64,000 nt of DNA from Ariolimax columbianus (Eukaryota; Mollusca; Gastropoda; Stylommatophora; Arionidae): NCBI GenBank assembly GCA_036924085.1, contig JAVGWX010000008.1, forward strand, positions 56,508,814 to 56,572,813, read 5' to 3'. Shown piece by piece: positions 1-11,767 of the stretch (its first letter is position 1; each line of letters starts with the position of its first letter). A program made the position numbers and the translations under genes. Below the pieces are notes generated by a model. The model saw only the letters and a program-made list of their open reading frames with translations, did no database searches and was not told the DNA's origin.

Positions 1-718
1 AAACAGAATAGTGACAACATGCTTAATGCTGTTGCTGATCGATCTCACGATGTCACAATATAGATAACCAGTCTCCCCCCCCCCCCCTCACACTTATTAT
101 TATCTATCACTGGTATCATTCACTACATTATCGACTCTAGGACATCCGCACCTTCTAACTCTTCCTTTTCGTTGTTTTGACTCACAAACGTCCTTCCTCA
201 TCAACCCTCTCCATCTGCGCTAGTTAAGAAGAATGTGTACTGTACACATTGACATGCCTCTTTGGTCAATCCTCATAATTGACCAATTCTGGCCTGAAGA
301 TGTCCAGACAAGGCGCTTTTTGCTAACACTCGCTGAAAAATTAGGCGTTCTTTGCGTTCAGCCCGTCAGATCAGCAAGAGAAACTGTGATTTAAAGAGAT
401 TCGAACGAACGAAAAACAAGTTGGTCCGCTTTTATCTCAGGATTTTGCGATCGAATTTGATCACGCAAGAGTATCAGTTGGTTAACTAGTCAGATTATCC
501 TGGCATTACCAGGACAAATAGATGTCTGGTGGATGCCTACCAAGCGAATGCAATTCTTTACGACAAACAAGATACGCTATAGTTGTTATCTCAATTAATT
601 ATTTCCGCTGTGCCGTCTTGATTGTGCGGTCACACACGACTCTAGAGCAAAGGTTTTCGAACTTGTTTGCCCCATGAATTCTTTTTCATTTTCCTTTTCT
701 GAGTTAGTTTTGAAAAGG

Positions 719-960
719 ACGTTAAGGCGTGATGTCGTAGTTCACAGCGAGGCTGCAAAATCTGCGCCTTTCAGCCCGACACATTCTATTTCAGCTGAGC
801 TTTAGTAGTACCAGTTCCAGGTTCGCACACCAATCATTATCCCTTAGTAAGGGTATGCTAGTGACTAGTGCATCCTGACTCCAGGGCCGCCACGTGAAGA
901 CGGAATAGAGACTTGGTTAGCTATGGTTCACTGACTCTGGTCTCATTTAATGTCACTGCT
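719..960 (-). mobile_element. Family A repeat, degenerate copy
   Basis: Matches the family A core (GTCGTAGTT.ACAGC.GGCTGC, then a TTCAGCCCGACACAT-like segment and a 'GGTTCACTGACTCTGG' end) with many substitutions. Strand is given as that which would carry the GAA tail at its 3' end, by comparison with better copies at 53406 and 47705. Confidence 0.55.
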
Positions 961-989
961 GCCTCTTTGCCCAAACCCTTTTTCAACGT

Positions 990-1169
990 ATGTTTTTTTT
1001 TTGTTTTTTTTTTTTTAATTCGTTCAATTTTATCGATTCCTCAAGGTGGTGTGCGTTGCACTGTGGTTTTTGTTTTGCGCCTGTCGGCCCAATGCATCCG
1101 ACTTCAGCATGCATTTTATGTAAGGGTCTGCTTCCTCCTGCATTTTTTAAGGGTTTGCTTTCCCGGGGT
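990..1169 (-). mobile_element. tRNA-derived SINE (SINE-1), copy lacking the tRNA head
   Basis: Read on the minus strand it is the body and A-rich tail of the SINE seen complete at 24856: GGTAACCC-like junction, AGGAGGAAGCAGACCC, CATAAAATGCATGCTGAAGT, GGATGCATTGGGCCGACAGG, ending in a long A run. The tRNA-like head with A and B boxes is missing; the LINE sequence begins right at the cut. Confidence 0.75.
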
Positions 1170-1405
1170 AACGGCCTCAATTTAGATTTTAAAAAAGGGA
1201 ACAAACTATGAAAGTTAGTCAGAGCCATGAATGACGAAACACCATCAAATAAACAAATTACCTTCAAGCAGGGCGACAACATGCTTACTGGAAAAAAGCA
1301 GCAAATGCCTTTATAGAACATTATGCCAGAGCAAACCACATCGATGTCCCTACAGACAGGCATACAGACATTAATGAAGAATAAAAGAGGCACGACAACA
1401 TCAAT

Positions 1406-2989
1406 ATGGCACCAGAGGAGCACATGGTGGCAAAACTAACAATGAATGAAATGGAAGCGGCCATGAGAACTCTAAAGAAAAATAAATCGCCCGGAAAAGA
1501 TAGCGTAACAAGCGAAATGCTGATGCGGTTGGGCCAAACATCAAAGAGAAAGCTACTATCAGTCCTGAACCAAAGCTGGAAAAGGGGAATTGTACCGCAG
1601 GCATGGAAAGATGCTGTAATTATACCAGTACCAAAGAAAGAAAAAGATAGAACAGATCCAAATGGATACAGGCCTATCAGTCTACTGAGCTGTGTTGGTA
1701 AACTGATGGAGCGTATGATAAACGCCAGACTGACATGGCTTCTGGAAGAAAAACACATTCTAATTTCACAGCAAGCAGGCTTTAGACAGCACAGATCCAC
1801 TGAGGACTAGATCACTCTCATAGCCCAGGAAATAGAGGATGCTTACCAGGAGAAAAAACACACAGTAGCGGTTTGGGTGGATTTAGAGAAGGCATTTGAC
1901 AAGGTGTGGAAAGAGGGACTTAAAGTCAAGCTACGAAGAAGTGAAGTTTGTGGGAAAATGTACAGATGGATCAGCCACTACCTCAAAAACAGAACAGCCA
2001 GAGTTCAAGTACAAGGGCAGATGAGCAAAAAGGTGACACTTGAGCAGGGAGTACCCCAAGGAGGAGTACTGTCACCCACACTTTTCCTGGTGTATATAAA
2101 CAACATCTCAGAGAATTTACCAAGAAGAGTCCATAGCTCCATGTTTGCAGACGATCTGGCTATGTGGACCTCTGAAAAAAATCTCACCATAGCAAGCAAT
2201 CGGATGCAGCAAGCCCTAACATCGTTGGAGGAGTGGGCGAACTCATGGCTGATCAAAATAAACGAAGAAAAAACAACATGTACGATATTCTCGCTATCAA
2301 ATAAAACCCAAAATACCAAAATATGTCTTAACGGCAAATTCCTGCCGGCAAACGACAACCCAAACTACCTGGGAGTCACATTTGATCGGCGCATTACATG
2401 GAAAAGTCAGATCGAGAGAAACCGAATGAAAGCCAGAGAAAGAATAGCAATCATGAGGAAACTTGCTGGCACAAGCTGGGGAGCAGACGAAGGCATACTA
2501 AAGAAACTGTACACTGGAAGAGTGAGACCAGTTCTAGAGTATGGCATTGCGGCATGGACAACAGCAGCGAAGGCGAACTTTGATCAAATTAGCAAACTTC
2601 AAAACCAAGCCATGAGAGTTATAACAGGAGGCATGAAGTCAACGCCAATTGTAGAACTTGAAAAGATTACAGATCTGCAATCCATGACCAACAGAAGAGA
2701 CTACAGAGCCCAGCTGCAGTCAGAGAAGCTCAGAAGACTGACTGACCATCCAATGCACCAGAGACTAAACAATTTGGGAAATGGGAAACTAAAGCGGAGA
2801 AACTTTGCAGAAATAGCCAAAGCAAAGATGCACGAAGATCCCATAAGCGCACTAACAACACCAAAACCCATCACTACTGTACGAAAACCTACCTGGAGGC
2901 AGGATATATTTCCAGAGGGGGTAGAAAATATACCAGGTATGGAAACAAAAACTGCCAGACTGAAAAAGAAAGGAGAGATACTACCCTAA
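1406..2989 (+). pseudogene. LINE reverse transcriptase, one internal stop, C-terminal frameshift
   Basis: Reverse transcriptase that would copy the element's RNA at a nicked target. Visible motifs in order: KNKSPGKDSVTSEML (RT motif 0/1), NGYRPISLLSCVGKLMERM (motif 2), QAGFRQHRSTED (motif 2a), VWVDLEKAFDKVW (motif A, first catalytic Asp), GVPQGGVLSPTLF (motif B) and MFADDLAMW (motif C, catalytic DD), then the thumb region. A TAG at 1808-1810 interrupts the frame right after HRSTED; the same frame continues on the far side. Near 2940 the frame slips relative to copy 2 at 48960 (one base missing in GGTATGG versus GGTATTAG), so the thumb and the RNase H domain lie in different frames. The 1406 ATG is simply the first after the last upstream stop, not a natural start. 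Confidence 0.9.
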
Positions 2990-3015
2990 GGTTCATAACG
3001 AAAAGCTACCCAAGC

Positions 3016-3825
3016 ATGGACTGGACCCATGCATACACCGACGGTTCTGTAACAAACACAACACAGAACGGAGGGGCAGGAGCATTCCTGAACCTACCAA
3101 ATGGCAGAAAAATAAGACTGTCATTCGCTACTGGTAAGTACACAAGCAATTTCAGAGCGGAGGCAGAGGCACTGAGGGCGGCAGTGGAAGAAATGGTGAC
3201 ACACAGTGAAAATGAAAGCCATATAGTCCTGCTTACAGATGCTGTCGTCGTAGTCACAGCGCTAAAAAGCCAGAAAAACACTGAGCTTAATGACTTAAGA
3301 GCAGCACTCTGCAAACTGTGCCAGCAGTCCGCACCAAAAAGGGTAGTGGTACAGTGGGTCCCATCACACTGCAACATCCAAGGCAACGAGGAGGCAGACA
3401 GACTGGCAAAAGAAGGTGCAAGACTACCACAAACAGATCCCAGCATGACGTACGAAGAGTCAAAACGGCTTATCAAAGCCAGATACATGACCAAATTGGA
3501 AACCGAACATACCGGTTACACCAAAAACGATCCCTATTACCAGTTGAACCGAAGAGAGCAGGTCGTTGTCTTCAGACTTCGCACTGGCCACAATAGACTG
3601 AGGTACCACCTATTCAACAAATTGAAGATAGTTGGTACCGACGAATGCCCGTGCGGTACCGGTAAAATGACCGCTGAACATCTGCTGCAGAACTGCCCGA
3701 CATACGAGGATCAGAGAGAGCAGATGTGGCCATCACCAGTGGAACTGCAAGACAAGCTCTATGGCAGTGGCGACAGGCTTATGATGACCGCCGCTTTTTT
3801 CGAAAAAATAATGGTTACTGTCTGA
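3016..3825 (+). pseudogene. LINE RNase H and Cys/His tail (frameshifted from RT)
   Basis: RNase H fold of the LINE polyprotein; it would remove the RNA strand after first-strand synthesis. Visible: first catalytic Asp in AYTDGSV, catalytic Glu in FRAEAEAL, third Asp in LLTDAV, and the last Asp in HCNIQGNEEADRLAKEGA, so the DEDD set looks complete. The tail holds FRLRTGHNRLRYHLF and CPCGTGKMTAEHLLQNC, a Cys/His cluster usual at the end of such elements. The polypeptide stops at 3825 with a TGA just before the GAA tail. In the intact element this would be the C-terminal part of the RT protein. Confidence 0.9.
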
Positions 3826-4106
3826 CTGCGTACGAAGAAGAAGAAGAAGAAGAAGACCCCTAAAAGAATTAATTGGAGGTCATCATTTCAGCGCTGATGA
3901 TGAAAGAAATATGATGTCCTAGATTTGTTTGGACACGCTGACAGATTGTTTTACTCTGAAGCTTTTCAAGCATTATTTAAATACTTGGATAAGTGCGTAA
4001 ACGTTGCAGAACATTTTATTGTAAAATAAATGGCATTATGACTACTTAAAGCAAAAGTGTTTTTCCTTACAAAAAAAGTCTCGGTTTGACTTAAACGCCC
4101 ACCGCA

Positions 4107-4134
4107 AATATATATATATATATGTGTGTGTGTG

Positions 4135-4190
<56 letters not shown>
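4107..4190. repeat. (AT)n microsatellite beside a mariner end
   Basis: Long alternating TA, interrupted by GTGTGTGTGTATGTG at about 4122-4140. It ends exactly where the mariner terminal sequence starts; mariner elements target TA. Confidence 0.95.
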
Positions 4191-4192
<2 letters not shown>

Positions 4193-4670
4193 AGACGTGT
4201 TCAAATGAAACCGGACCTAACTACACCAAGTGAACATACGTACGATGTGCATGATTACGTCCCTTCAGATGTAAACTGCCCATACCAACAGTCAAGTTTG
4301 CAAAATTTCGTTATCCTCCGACTCATAGTTTGCTCAGCAGACCGCGGATGTGATATAGAATCCGTCCAGAGTTGATCAGCGGGCGGTGAGTCGGTTTCTA
4401 ATAGCTGAAGGATGTCGACCAGTTGACATTCATCGCAGAATGCAGACAGTGTATGGTGACAAACTCGAGACCAACCATGAAGAACTGGATAACGATATTT
4501 AAAAAGGGGAGTGAGTTTACAAACGATCTTCCGAGAACAGGTCAGGCGCATATTTTTTCTTCAGAAGATGCCATCGCCAAAATGTATGCATTAATTCGAA
4601 TGGACCGTCGCCGCAGTTTACGTTCACTAGCAGAAGAATTCGCTGACATCTCAAATGGTAGTTAGCGAGA
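4191..4670 (+). mobile_element. mariner-like transposon, 5' end only
   Basis: Begins with the terminal sequence GAGACGTGTTCAAATGAAAC also seen at 46577. A degenerate transposase N-terminus follows: AVSRFLIAEGCRPVDIHRRM and QTVYGD (helix-turn-helix of the HTH_48 type), then a frameshift, GSEFTNDLPRTGQAH and, near 4600, DRRRSLRSLAEEF. In the family this part binds the terminal inverted repeats. The catalytic half and the right end are absent, so it is a dead fragment. Confidence 0.8.
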
Positions 4671-4820
4671 AAGTGAAGCATCGGTAGGTGTTCACAATGA
4701 GTACCGACCGATATTTCAGATTCTTGCTAACCACCATGTGAACTTCCCTAGCGATACAGCGAATATATATTTATGGAGGGTAGCGAGGTCTGCGCTGGAC
4801 GTCCCGCTCGTTAAAGGAAA

Positions 4821-5343
4821 CTGGGCGGGCAGATTGGGCTCATTAGCCTTGGTTTAAGAGAAGGTAAACTCTAACTCTAAACCCGGGTAGACGCATTTTG
4901 TTATACTGTTCAGACAGTTCGCCTAGAAGTGGAGGAACTCTGATTTTAAACCCACAAGTCCCGCAGAGTGCTGGCTAGTCTTGGGACGATGAGAGTATCA
5001 TCGGATGTCTCGAGTAACTAGCATCTGAGGGCATCTGACTGCCTTGTGAAAGCCTCTGGAGAGGGTAGGCCTACGGGAGTAAACCCAGACAGAAAATCCG
5101 GAGTGGTAACATCTAAGACGGAGGGTTTCAAAATTGCTAACTCATTTTGGCGGCTCCTGCATCTGAGCTGGTGCCAAATTGTCATACTTTGCACTCCTTT
5201 GGATTACACTAGCGAGGCCGAGATGGGGACTCTGCCGTTTTGCATTCCAGGGTCTCCATATTCAGCGCCCAGGCTTGCGCTCTGAAGGGCTACTCATAGG
5301 GTGCCACGCGCATGGTTTTCAAAGACTGAGACGCCGATGATGA

Positions 5344-5347
<4 letters not shown>
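4821..5347 (+). repeat. Dispersed repeat B (~530 bp), copy 1
   Basis: Closely similar to 41183-41717 over its whole length (shared CTGGGCGGGCAGATTGGGCT start, GAGAGTATCATCGGATGTCT centre, AAGACTGAGACGCC end). It ends in GATGATGATGAT, a tail of the kind left by RTE-type retrotransposition, so it may be the 3' untranslated part of a LINE or a SINE-like derivative. No coding sense seen. Confidence 0.7.

Positions 5348-5393
<46 letters not shown>
5348..5393. repeat. (AT)n microsatellite
   Basis: Perfect alternating AT directly after the GATGAT tail of repeat B. Confidence 0.95.
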
Positions 5394-5397
<4 letters not shown>

Positions 5398-5419
5398 GGG
5401 AATTTCCCAATAGATTGAA

Positions 5420-5535
5420 GACTACTGATATTAAGAATTGACTGATGTATTGTCACTGCTGATATTGAGAATTGACTGATGTATTGTCACTGCTGATATT
5501 GAGAATTGACTGATGTATTGTCACTGCTGATATTG
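5420..5535. repeat. 34-bp minisatellite, about 3.5 units
   Basis: Unit ACTGCTGATATTGAGAATTG + ACTGATGTATTGTC, nearly identical copies. Confidence 0.85.
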
Positions 5536-5602
5536 TTCCAGGTGTCAAGAAAACATACGCTTCTAATAATTCCTTTTCTCCTCTAGGGAAGAGGTTGTTC
5601 TC

Positions 5603-6008
5603 TCTTATGTGTATGTGATGTCGTTAGTCGATACTGTCTGTGAGGAGTTCTTTATTCTCGCTCATGTGTATGTGATGTCGTTAGTCGATACTGTCTGTGA
5701 GGAGTTCTTTATTCTCGCTTATGTATATGTGATGTCGTTAGTCGATACTGTCTGTGAGGAGTTCTTTATTCTCGCTTGTGTGTATGTGATGTCGTCAGTC
5801 GATACTGTCTGTGAGGAGTTCTTTATTCTCGCTTATGTGCATGTGATGTCGTTAGTCGATACTGTCTGTGAGGAGTACTTTATTCTCGTTTATGTGTATG
5901 TGATGTCGTTAGTCGATACTGTCTGTGAGGAGTTCTTTATTCTCGCTTATGTGTACGTGATGTTGTTAGTCGATACTGTCTGTGAGGAGTTCTTTATTCT
6001 TGATTATG
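5603..6008. repeat. 57-bp minisatellite, about 7 units
   Basis: Unit reads GTGTATGTGATGTCGTTAGT, CGATACTGTCTGTGAGGAGT, TCTTTATTCTCGCTTAT. Because 57 is a multiple of 3, the + strand stays open (19-residue repeat VYVMSLVDTVCEEFFILAY) from 5609 to 6091; there is no start context, homologue or codon bias to make this a gene. Confidence 0.9.
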
Positions 6009-6560
6009 GTTCTCTGGTAGACGGTTACATGTGTTTTTCTTATATCCCGAGACGTACTGAAGTAGGTGTACTTGGATCTTACTTGCAGTAATGTAATATG
6101 GGGCTTCTCGGTTGGTTCACCATCCAGGGAATCAGAATATCGATCCCCACCTCTTTGACCCACAACTGTAGTCATGGACTTGGCAGCCATTTGTGTCTCT
6201 CCAGGGGTTCTAACCAGCACATGCTGACACCCCCTGAGTTAGAAAGAATTAGTCATTGTTACTTTAGTTTCACAATGTTGTAGATGACTAGATTTGTAAT
6301 ACATGAATTATCTTGTGTTTTATTATTCACATAAGTCTTAGTGTTTTCTGTGTTGTTGTGAAGAGAGAGTAACTATAAGAAGTGAGAAAGTCCAATATAA
6401 GTCACAGAGACAGTGCAAGTGTAAGAAAGATAGACAGAAGGACTGTAACATATATAGTAATTGCATTCGTGTGAACAGGTATAAAAGCACTATTACATCT
6501 AATGTAATGTGGTGCTCATGAACAGTAAAATAAAATAAGGATAAGTCTATTACAATGGTG
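6009..6560. other. No feature recognised
   Basis: AT-rich single-copy-looking sequence between two minisatellites; no coding motif or repeat family seen. Confidence 0.5.
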
Positions 6561-6564
6561 TTAA

Positions 6565-6790
6565 CCAACGATTTGCGTCTTTTCAATTTTTGCCAATATT
6601 TGTAGACACGATCTTGACAAGTAATTTTTGTCTCTCCAATCTTTACCAATGTTTGTAAACCTGATCTTTGCCAGCGATTTTTGTCTTTCCAATCTTTACC
6701 CATGTTTGTAGATACGATCTTGATCAGACATCTTTGTCTCTCCAATCTTAAGCAATGTTTGTAGACATGATCTTGATCAGCGATCTGGCA
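6565..6790. repeat. Degenerate ~53-bp minisatellite, 4 units
   Basis: Units share TTTGTCTCTCCAATCTTTAC, CAATGTTTGTAGACACGATC and TTGATCAGCGA with many substitutions and small indels. Confidence 0.75.
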
Positions 6791-6799
6791 TCTATTAGA

Positions 6800-7640
6800 T
6801 CTGTTCATCCTACCCGAACTATGAAACTGCAACTCAACGATTTAGTAGTACTAAACATCGGAGGTGTCGCGCCAAAGACGAAACATTGAATGATATGATA
6901 TCATTCAACACCTTTGTATCCCGGTAAATAAAATAGGCATCGGGGAGAAAAACCTAGCCAAGTCCAAAAGGTCAAAAGGCGCTGATATCGCAGCCTCGCT
7001 GCAAACTGCGACACAGCGTAACAAAATATAATTTTCATGACGAAAGTAAAAGTAGATGAAAAATCAGAGACACCAAAGAGGGAATAATTGATAACACCAT
7101 CGTCTTGTGCTACAATTACTGTATAGGGAAACATCTCTACAGATTTATGTAACATACCATTAGGTCTGATACAAGACATTATGTGGCTTTCCTTTCTAAG
7201 CAAACTATGTATGCTCTTCTGGCACTGGTCACAAATCTTGAATACTTTAAGGGAAACCTCTTGAACGCACAATGTCCTTTTCGAGCGTAAAGTAATCTAT
7301 TGAAAAGGTACTTTGGTTCAGCAAAGTGTTGATACTTCAAATGAAATGTTCTTGGCGACTCATCAGCTTACAAAAGAACTCAGCTTCTGCGACCTAATTA
7401 TTTCCTGTACAGGGGTGGTAAGTCGAACATTTATTTCCTGTGATATAAATTTATTTGTGCGTTTCTGGAAGCCTGACATGTGGGCAAGGAATAGTAACAC
7501 TGTAACCTCAAAGGTGCGCCTTAGATGCAACTAAGGAGGATAAGCATGACCCTAGCTACTCAATATTATATAATCTATTAACCAAAAGACAAAGGTAAAG
7601 AAAACAACTAGGCGCAATGGTAGAAAAGTAGCGACTAAGA
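6800..7640. other. No gene recognised; weak family A trace near 6965-7025
   Basis: A short stretch (GATATCGCAGCCTCGCTGCA, then ACTGCGACACAGCG) resembles the family A core on the + strand. The rest shows no motif. The open stretches on either strand lack family sequence. Confidence 0.4.
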
Positions 7641-7645
7641 AATTA

Positions 7646-7938
7646 GGCCACTCTTCTCTCTCTTCTCACCTCACTCCGTTTCATTTGACTCTATCCCACA
7701 GTCACACCCTTGCACAACTTTCACACGCGCCCTCGTGGTAAAGCCCTTCCATTGCACTTTGGTTGGGCTAGCTTCTGAGGGCGCACAAACCTAGCATAGG
7801 TACATACAGATGCACACATGCATCCAAGCACTGGTTTATGCGTCCTGATATCGCCCAATTGACTACGGTCTGGGGTGGAAAATGGCGCGCCTCCGCCAGT
7901 AGAAACTAGCGAGGCAAACATCTAAGCAAAAAAAAAAA
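7646..7938 (+). repeat. Dispersed repeat C (~290 bp), copy 1, A-rich end
   Basis: Nearly identical to 21445-21778: shared CACAGTCACACCCTTGCACA, CAACTTTCACACGCGCCCTC, CATCCAAGCACTGGTTTATG, and an ending GAGGCAAACATCTAAGCAAA followed by A-run. The A-rich 3' end suggests a retroposed element. No tRNA boxes are seen. Confidence 0.75.
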
Positions 7939-8194
7939 ATAAGTTACAATAGAAAGCTGTGTATTCCTCGGATTTGGATCAAAAGCTTTAAAACATAAAG
8001 CGCAAGTATATCAGGTTTGTAGTAAAATACGATTAACTAGGGTCGAACATAGAGCTTGCAGCTTCAGAATGTAAGCTACATCTGCAAGAACACCTTACTT
8101 GGGTTGACATCCGATAAGGAGGGCAATTGTAGCAGTGGCCCCATGCTCCTGTTGGAGGGATACATGACATATGCTGATGATATTAATTCATTTA

Positions 8195-8485
8195 ATACAT
8201 TCATCCATTCATTCAATTAATCGTTCAATCATTCGTTCTTTCAATTATTTATTTATTCAATCATGTATTCATTCAATTATGCATTCATACATTCATGTAT
8301 TCTTGCAATCATTCACTCAATCGTACATTCATTCATACATCCATTCGATCGAATGTTCATTCAATTATTTATTCATTCAATCATGGATCCATTCAATCAC
8401 GTATTCATGCAATCATTCATTCAGTCATACATTCATTCATACATTCAAGCAATCGCAGGTTCTTGCAATTATTCATTCATTTTAT
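8195..8485. repeat. (ATTC)n-type low-complexity tract
   Basis: Degenerate ATTCATTCAATC/ATACATTC tetranucleotide-based repeat. All frames stay open over parts of it for that reason only. Confidence 0.9.
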
Positions 8486-9015
8486 CAATCATATATTTAT
8501 TAGTTTCTCCTCATCGCTTCATGTGAAACATATTGTCTCTACTACAACTGCCCCCCTTGCAGGATGCCTGTACACATACGTTTGCGGTGCCAGTTTTTGT
8601 ATCATTGATTGTATACAATGGGATCGCTATCCACATTTAAAATCATCTTTAGTCGTCGTTTACGACATGCTTGAGAGGTTACAGTTGTCCTATTCGTCTC
8701 AACTCGAGTACCACTCTGCTGATTGTAATAATATACGTATTCTGAAAGTTGTATATAATTTTTTTTAAAACCTATTCTTTATACAAGGTGTATACTATTT
8801 ACATGATAAATTACTTAACCTGTACAGCACATAATTATCTGTCTTGTTTTGTCTTATCCATTTGAAGCGCCGTGTGGAGCCGTAGTTTTCTGTCCAGGGT
8901 CAGATGCGTCCTTGAACTAGTCATAACATCGCCATTTAGATTTAATATCTATTTTGTTTTAGATCTACCACCGTTTGCGAAACCACTATCGCCGTGCGTT
9001 ATAGGCGCATAGGGG
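8486..9015. other. No feature recognised
   Basis: AT-rich sequence without repeat or coding motifs that I could identify. Confidence 0.4.
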
Positions 9016-9019
9016 TAAT

Positions 9020-9360
9020 TAGCTTAACTTAACGTCATTATGCAGGTTTAGAAGGATCTGCAGAGTATGTGCACAACCAGTTTATTCCACTCCGCCGATA
9101 CTAAAAACTACTGTGCGCATCCTTTTTATTTTTTAATCCATTAACTGACCCTTCCTCCACTACTTTCTGTGGCAATGCTTCGCAAACACTTACCACTGAC
9201 TAAAAAATATCTCCTAATATCTAATCTGGACCTGTCTTTAAACAATTTCTAGCTGTTCCCTCTTGTTCTTGTAGTGGGCTGTACTTTGAAAAACTTGGTA
9301 TAGTCGCTAATATACCCTTTCCGTTGATTACCTTATACACTTAAGCCACATGAACTTCTT
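9020..9360 (-). mobile_element. LINE C-terminal fragment (CR1/Jockey-type tail)
   Basis: The minus strand carries degenerate text like 'RG..K L......R.DIRRYFLV' ending '..NGLI' that resembles the common LINE tail 'TRGH..KL.K.RSRLNIRK.FFSQRVVN.WNSLP'. The same segment is present and clearer at 50605-50890, which supports a dispersed element. Frames are broken. Confidence 0.55.
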
Positions 9361-9584
9361 CTCTGTTCTAGACACTGTAGACCAGTTTTTCCGAGTCTAT
9401 TCTGACAACTAAAATTCTGGAATCCCATGATCAGTTTTCTCCATCTTCTTCTTTCGTTCACTTTAAAATATTGTCTATATCTGCAATGTTGTCTCTTGTA
9501 TAAACTTCACTGTCTTTTGTAGTTTACATACAGGTTCATAAAGATTCCAGTGTTGTTTCTATGGACCAGTGAGATTTGTTTCTG

Positions 9585-9720
9585 TATTTTATATTCGGGG
9601 CAGTTTTGTAGTATGCTCTGCTGTCTGGGGTGCCTGTCTGCATGTACACACGGCTGAGTTGCCAGTCTTCATTTTTGTGTACATGTGGCTGCGAAGTCGG
9701 TTGTGTCCTGTTCTAAGGAA
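9585..9720 (-). mobile_element. RNase H LINE tail fragment
   Basis: Minus-strand peptide HWFLRTGHNRLRSHMYTKMK then CTCRQAPQTAEHTTKLP, aligning with FRLRTGHNRLRYHLFNKLK and the Cys/His tail of the LINE at 1196. The last Cys/His residues have decayed. Confidence 0.75.
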
Positions 9721-10070
9721 CCAATGATCAGTTATGCAGCTCTTCTTTGCATTCTTTCTATCATATTTATATCCTCTATGATAAGGACTACACACCTGAA
9801 CGCACCAATGCTTTATATAGTTTGACTATCGCTTCCTTGATCAGGTTGCATTCTCTTCAAGTGACCGAACCCCTTTATTCTCTCCTCATCACTTATATTC
9901 AGTGCAGGGTCTTACTTAGCCGATGTTTTGTGACTCATCATTACGCATTCTGTCGCTCCTAGTTACGGTGATGGTTTACCTGAGAGTTTCTCATCTCACA
10001 TTTCGTGATCTTTTTCTCTGGAGATTTTGTTTATCAATATTCGACACATCTGTACTGTTGATTAGTAATC

Positions 10071-10236
10071 TTTTACTGCCGAAGACGGATGTGTCGGACC
10101 GAAAGGTGAAAATATCGTAGTCAAGCTGTAAACTAGCGACACAACGCATTCCATTTTCCGGACTACATCCTGCTACCGCAAAGCCCTGTTCAGTGCTTGG
10201 CAGTGAAAAAATGAGAGCGAACGCAGAAGAAGATGA
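10071..10236 (+). mobile_element. Family A repeat, 5'-truncated, with GAA tail
   Basis: Starts at CCGAAGACGGATGTGTCGGA, runs through the core (GTCAAGCTGTAAACTAGCGA) and ends GAGAGCGAACGCAGAAGAAGA. The cut 5' end and the GAAGAAGA tail are the pattern of a LINE-mobilised element. Confidence 0.75.
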
Positions 10237-10735
10237 TAAAGACGAGTAATCTTTTTACGGACATGTTTATGTTAGGGTGTGTCAATAAAGGTGACAGCTG
10301 GTATGTAATTGCTTTTTGCACCTGATCTAATTTTCTCAGTGTAAACCTCCATCTTGTGTGAAAACAGTGTCAGAGCTCATGCACTCTTGCACTTGTGTAA
10401 TCTTGGCCCCGTTTACCATAATGTTCATGTTTTAAGGCAATCTGCTGATCTGCATTGTTTCTGTTTTAGCATTTGTTATTTTTCATACTGTATCTTTTAC
10501 ATACGGAGTTGAGCGCAGTCATATGTTGCTGCAGATCGTCTTCACTCTCGTAAAATAGAGTTCATTTCACTGATCAGTTTTTTTTCGTTTTTTCTCTGCA
10601 TTTCTTGGTAGATGCGCCCATTTGGCTTCAGCGCTGTTCTGTTCACATTTGTGTCGAAGTCTAGTTGTAAATTAACTTTAAATAAACGGGCGTTACAAGT
10701 GTGACGTAGGGTTTGGGAGCTTTCTTTACAATCTA
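10237..10735. other. No feature recognised
   Basis: No coding motif or repeat family identified; contains a plain T-rich run near 10578-10595. Confidence 0.4.
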
Positions 10736-10737
10736 CA

Positions 10738-11068
10738 CGTCTTAGTCTTAGTCTTAATCTTAGTCGGCCTGTATTTCTACAGGGGCAAATGCCTCTGTGC
10801 AGGTCCCAGCTCTGGCGTTAGCTGGATGTAGCTAGGGGGAGGATGTCATGCTTAGCGGGCTAGGCTCGAGCAGCTTATTACTCCAATTTGTTGGGGAAAG
10901 TGACACAGAGGGCGGTTAACTGATGTACGAGTCTATCTTAATTGATATAAACAGTAGACCAAAGTAGACTTGCAACGTGTTAGGCGCCATCTATGCTGCT
11001 CTTAACAAAATACCTAACTATGGCTGGTGTTATGCCACTTCCCACAGTTAGTCGCCTCTTACGAAAAA
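10738..11068 (+). repeat. Dispersed repeat D (~350 bp), copy 1
   Basis: Similar to 16033-16405: shared TCTTAGTCTTAGTC start, GTGCAGGTCCCAGCTCTGG, GCTCGAGCAGCTTATTA, GTTAGGCGCCATCTATGCTG and CACAGTTAGTCGCCTCTTAC. A shorter copy lies at 11768-11905. No coding sense or terminal repeats seen. Confidence 0.75.
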
Positions 11069-11767
11069 GAGTAAGATGGCCGCGCCTGACTAGCTGCGCT
11101 CTCGACTCGCGCCGGTGTTTGGGTCGTTTTCTGATGTTTTCTAGTAACTGTTCGAATGATAATTCACGACTCCTTTACCAGGTGGTATCAAAGACTTTAA
11201 TCTGTGGAATTCATGTGCTTTTGTTTGGTAATTATGTTGTTATGATGCATCTTGCTGCGGCTGTGTCTGGCTTAAACTGTGGAGAAAACAGTTCAATATG
11301 ACGTTTATCGTTCCACATGAGTGCACCACATAATTTAGCGCAGATTATAACGACGCAAGGGCCTTTCTGCTCGGACCAAAACTGCCTTCCACCTAATCTC
11401 CCACCTCCACCGGAGGTTACACGACGCCTCTCCCAATCTCGTATTCTGAGCACAGCAACTGTCACGAGGGTGGACACAATCCAGAGGTCACGGGGGCAAA
11501 ACGAGAAGAAACAGTGCATCAGACACGGACAGACAAGGAAAGTCGACACAAACATTAGTTTAACACAAACTCCTTGCAGCTCTAATCCCGAGGGTGCGGA
11601 GTACTTTAGATGGGCTCCACTTAGGGAGTCTGTAGGGATTTCGGTCAACACACTGCGAATGAACAATCCTCATTAGTTGGATATTGTAGGGGTCGTCCTT
11701 GCAACGGGCCTTTGACGCCTAGCGAACATTATTATTACTGGAGCAAAGGAAACCCGCAGCCTGGTGG
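11069..11767. other. No gene recognised
   Basis: Overlapping open stretches lie on both strands between 11232 and 11676, but they show no known motif and lack agreement with any family; I do not call a gene. Confidence 0.35.

Larger units (their letters stand above)
1196..3856 (+). mobile_element. I-clade-like LINE with RT and RNase H, 5'-truncated (copy 1)
   Basis: The element keeps the end of the linker, the reverse transcriptase, an RNase H domain, a Cys/His tail and a (GAA)n 3' end at 3832-3856. The endonuclease is absent, so it is 5'-truncated, as expected for target-primed reverse transcription. RT plus RNase H in one polyprotein is typical of the I superfamily (I, R1, LOA, Nimb); I cannot choose between them. 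Other parts of this family occur at 9585 (minus), 23255 (minus), 32973, 48844 and 58712. It is inactive: one in-frame stop and one frameshift (see the two coding entries). Confidence 0.9.

Noticed and set aside
5609..6091. 160-codon repeat protein candidate
   Set aside because: 57-bp minisatellite, no independent evidence of coding.
8171..8768. His/Ser/Ile-rich 110-157 codon frames
   Set aside because: Generated by the ATTC tetranucleotide tract.
11232..11676. Overlapping 100-144 codon frames on both strands
   Set aside because: No recognisable domain; low-conservation open sequence in a region bordered by repeat D copies.
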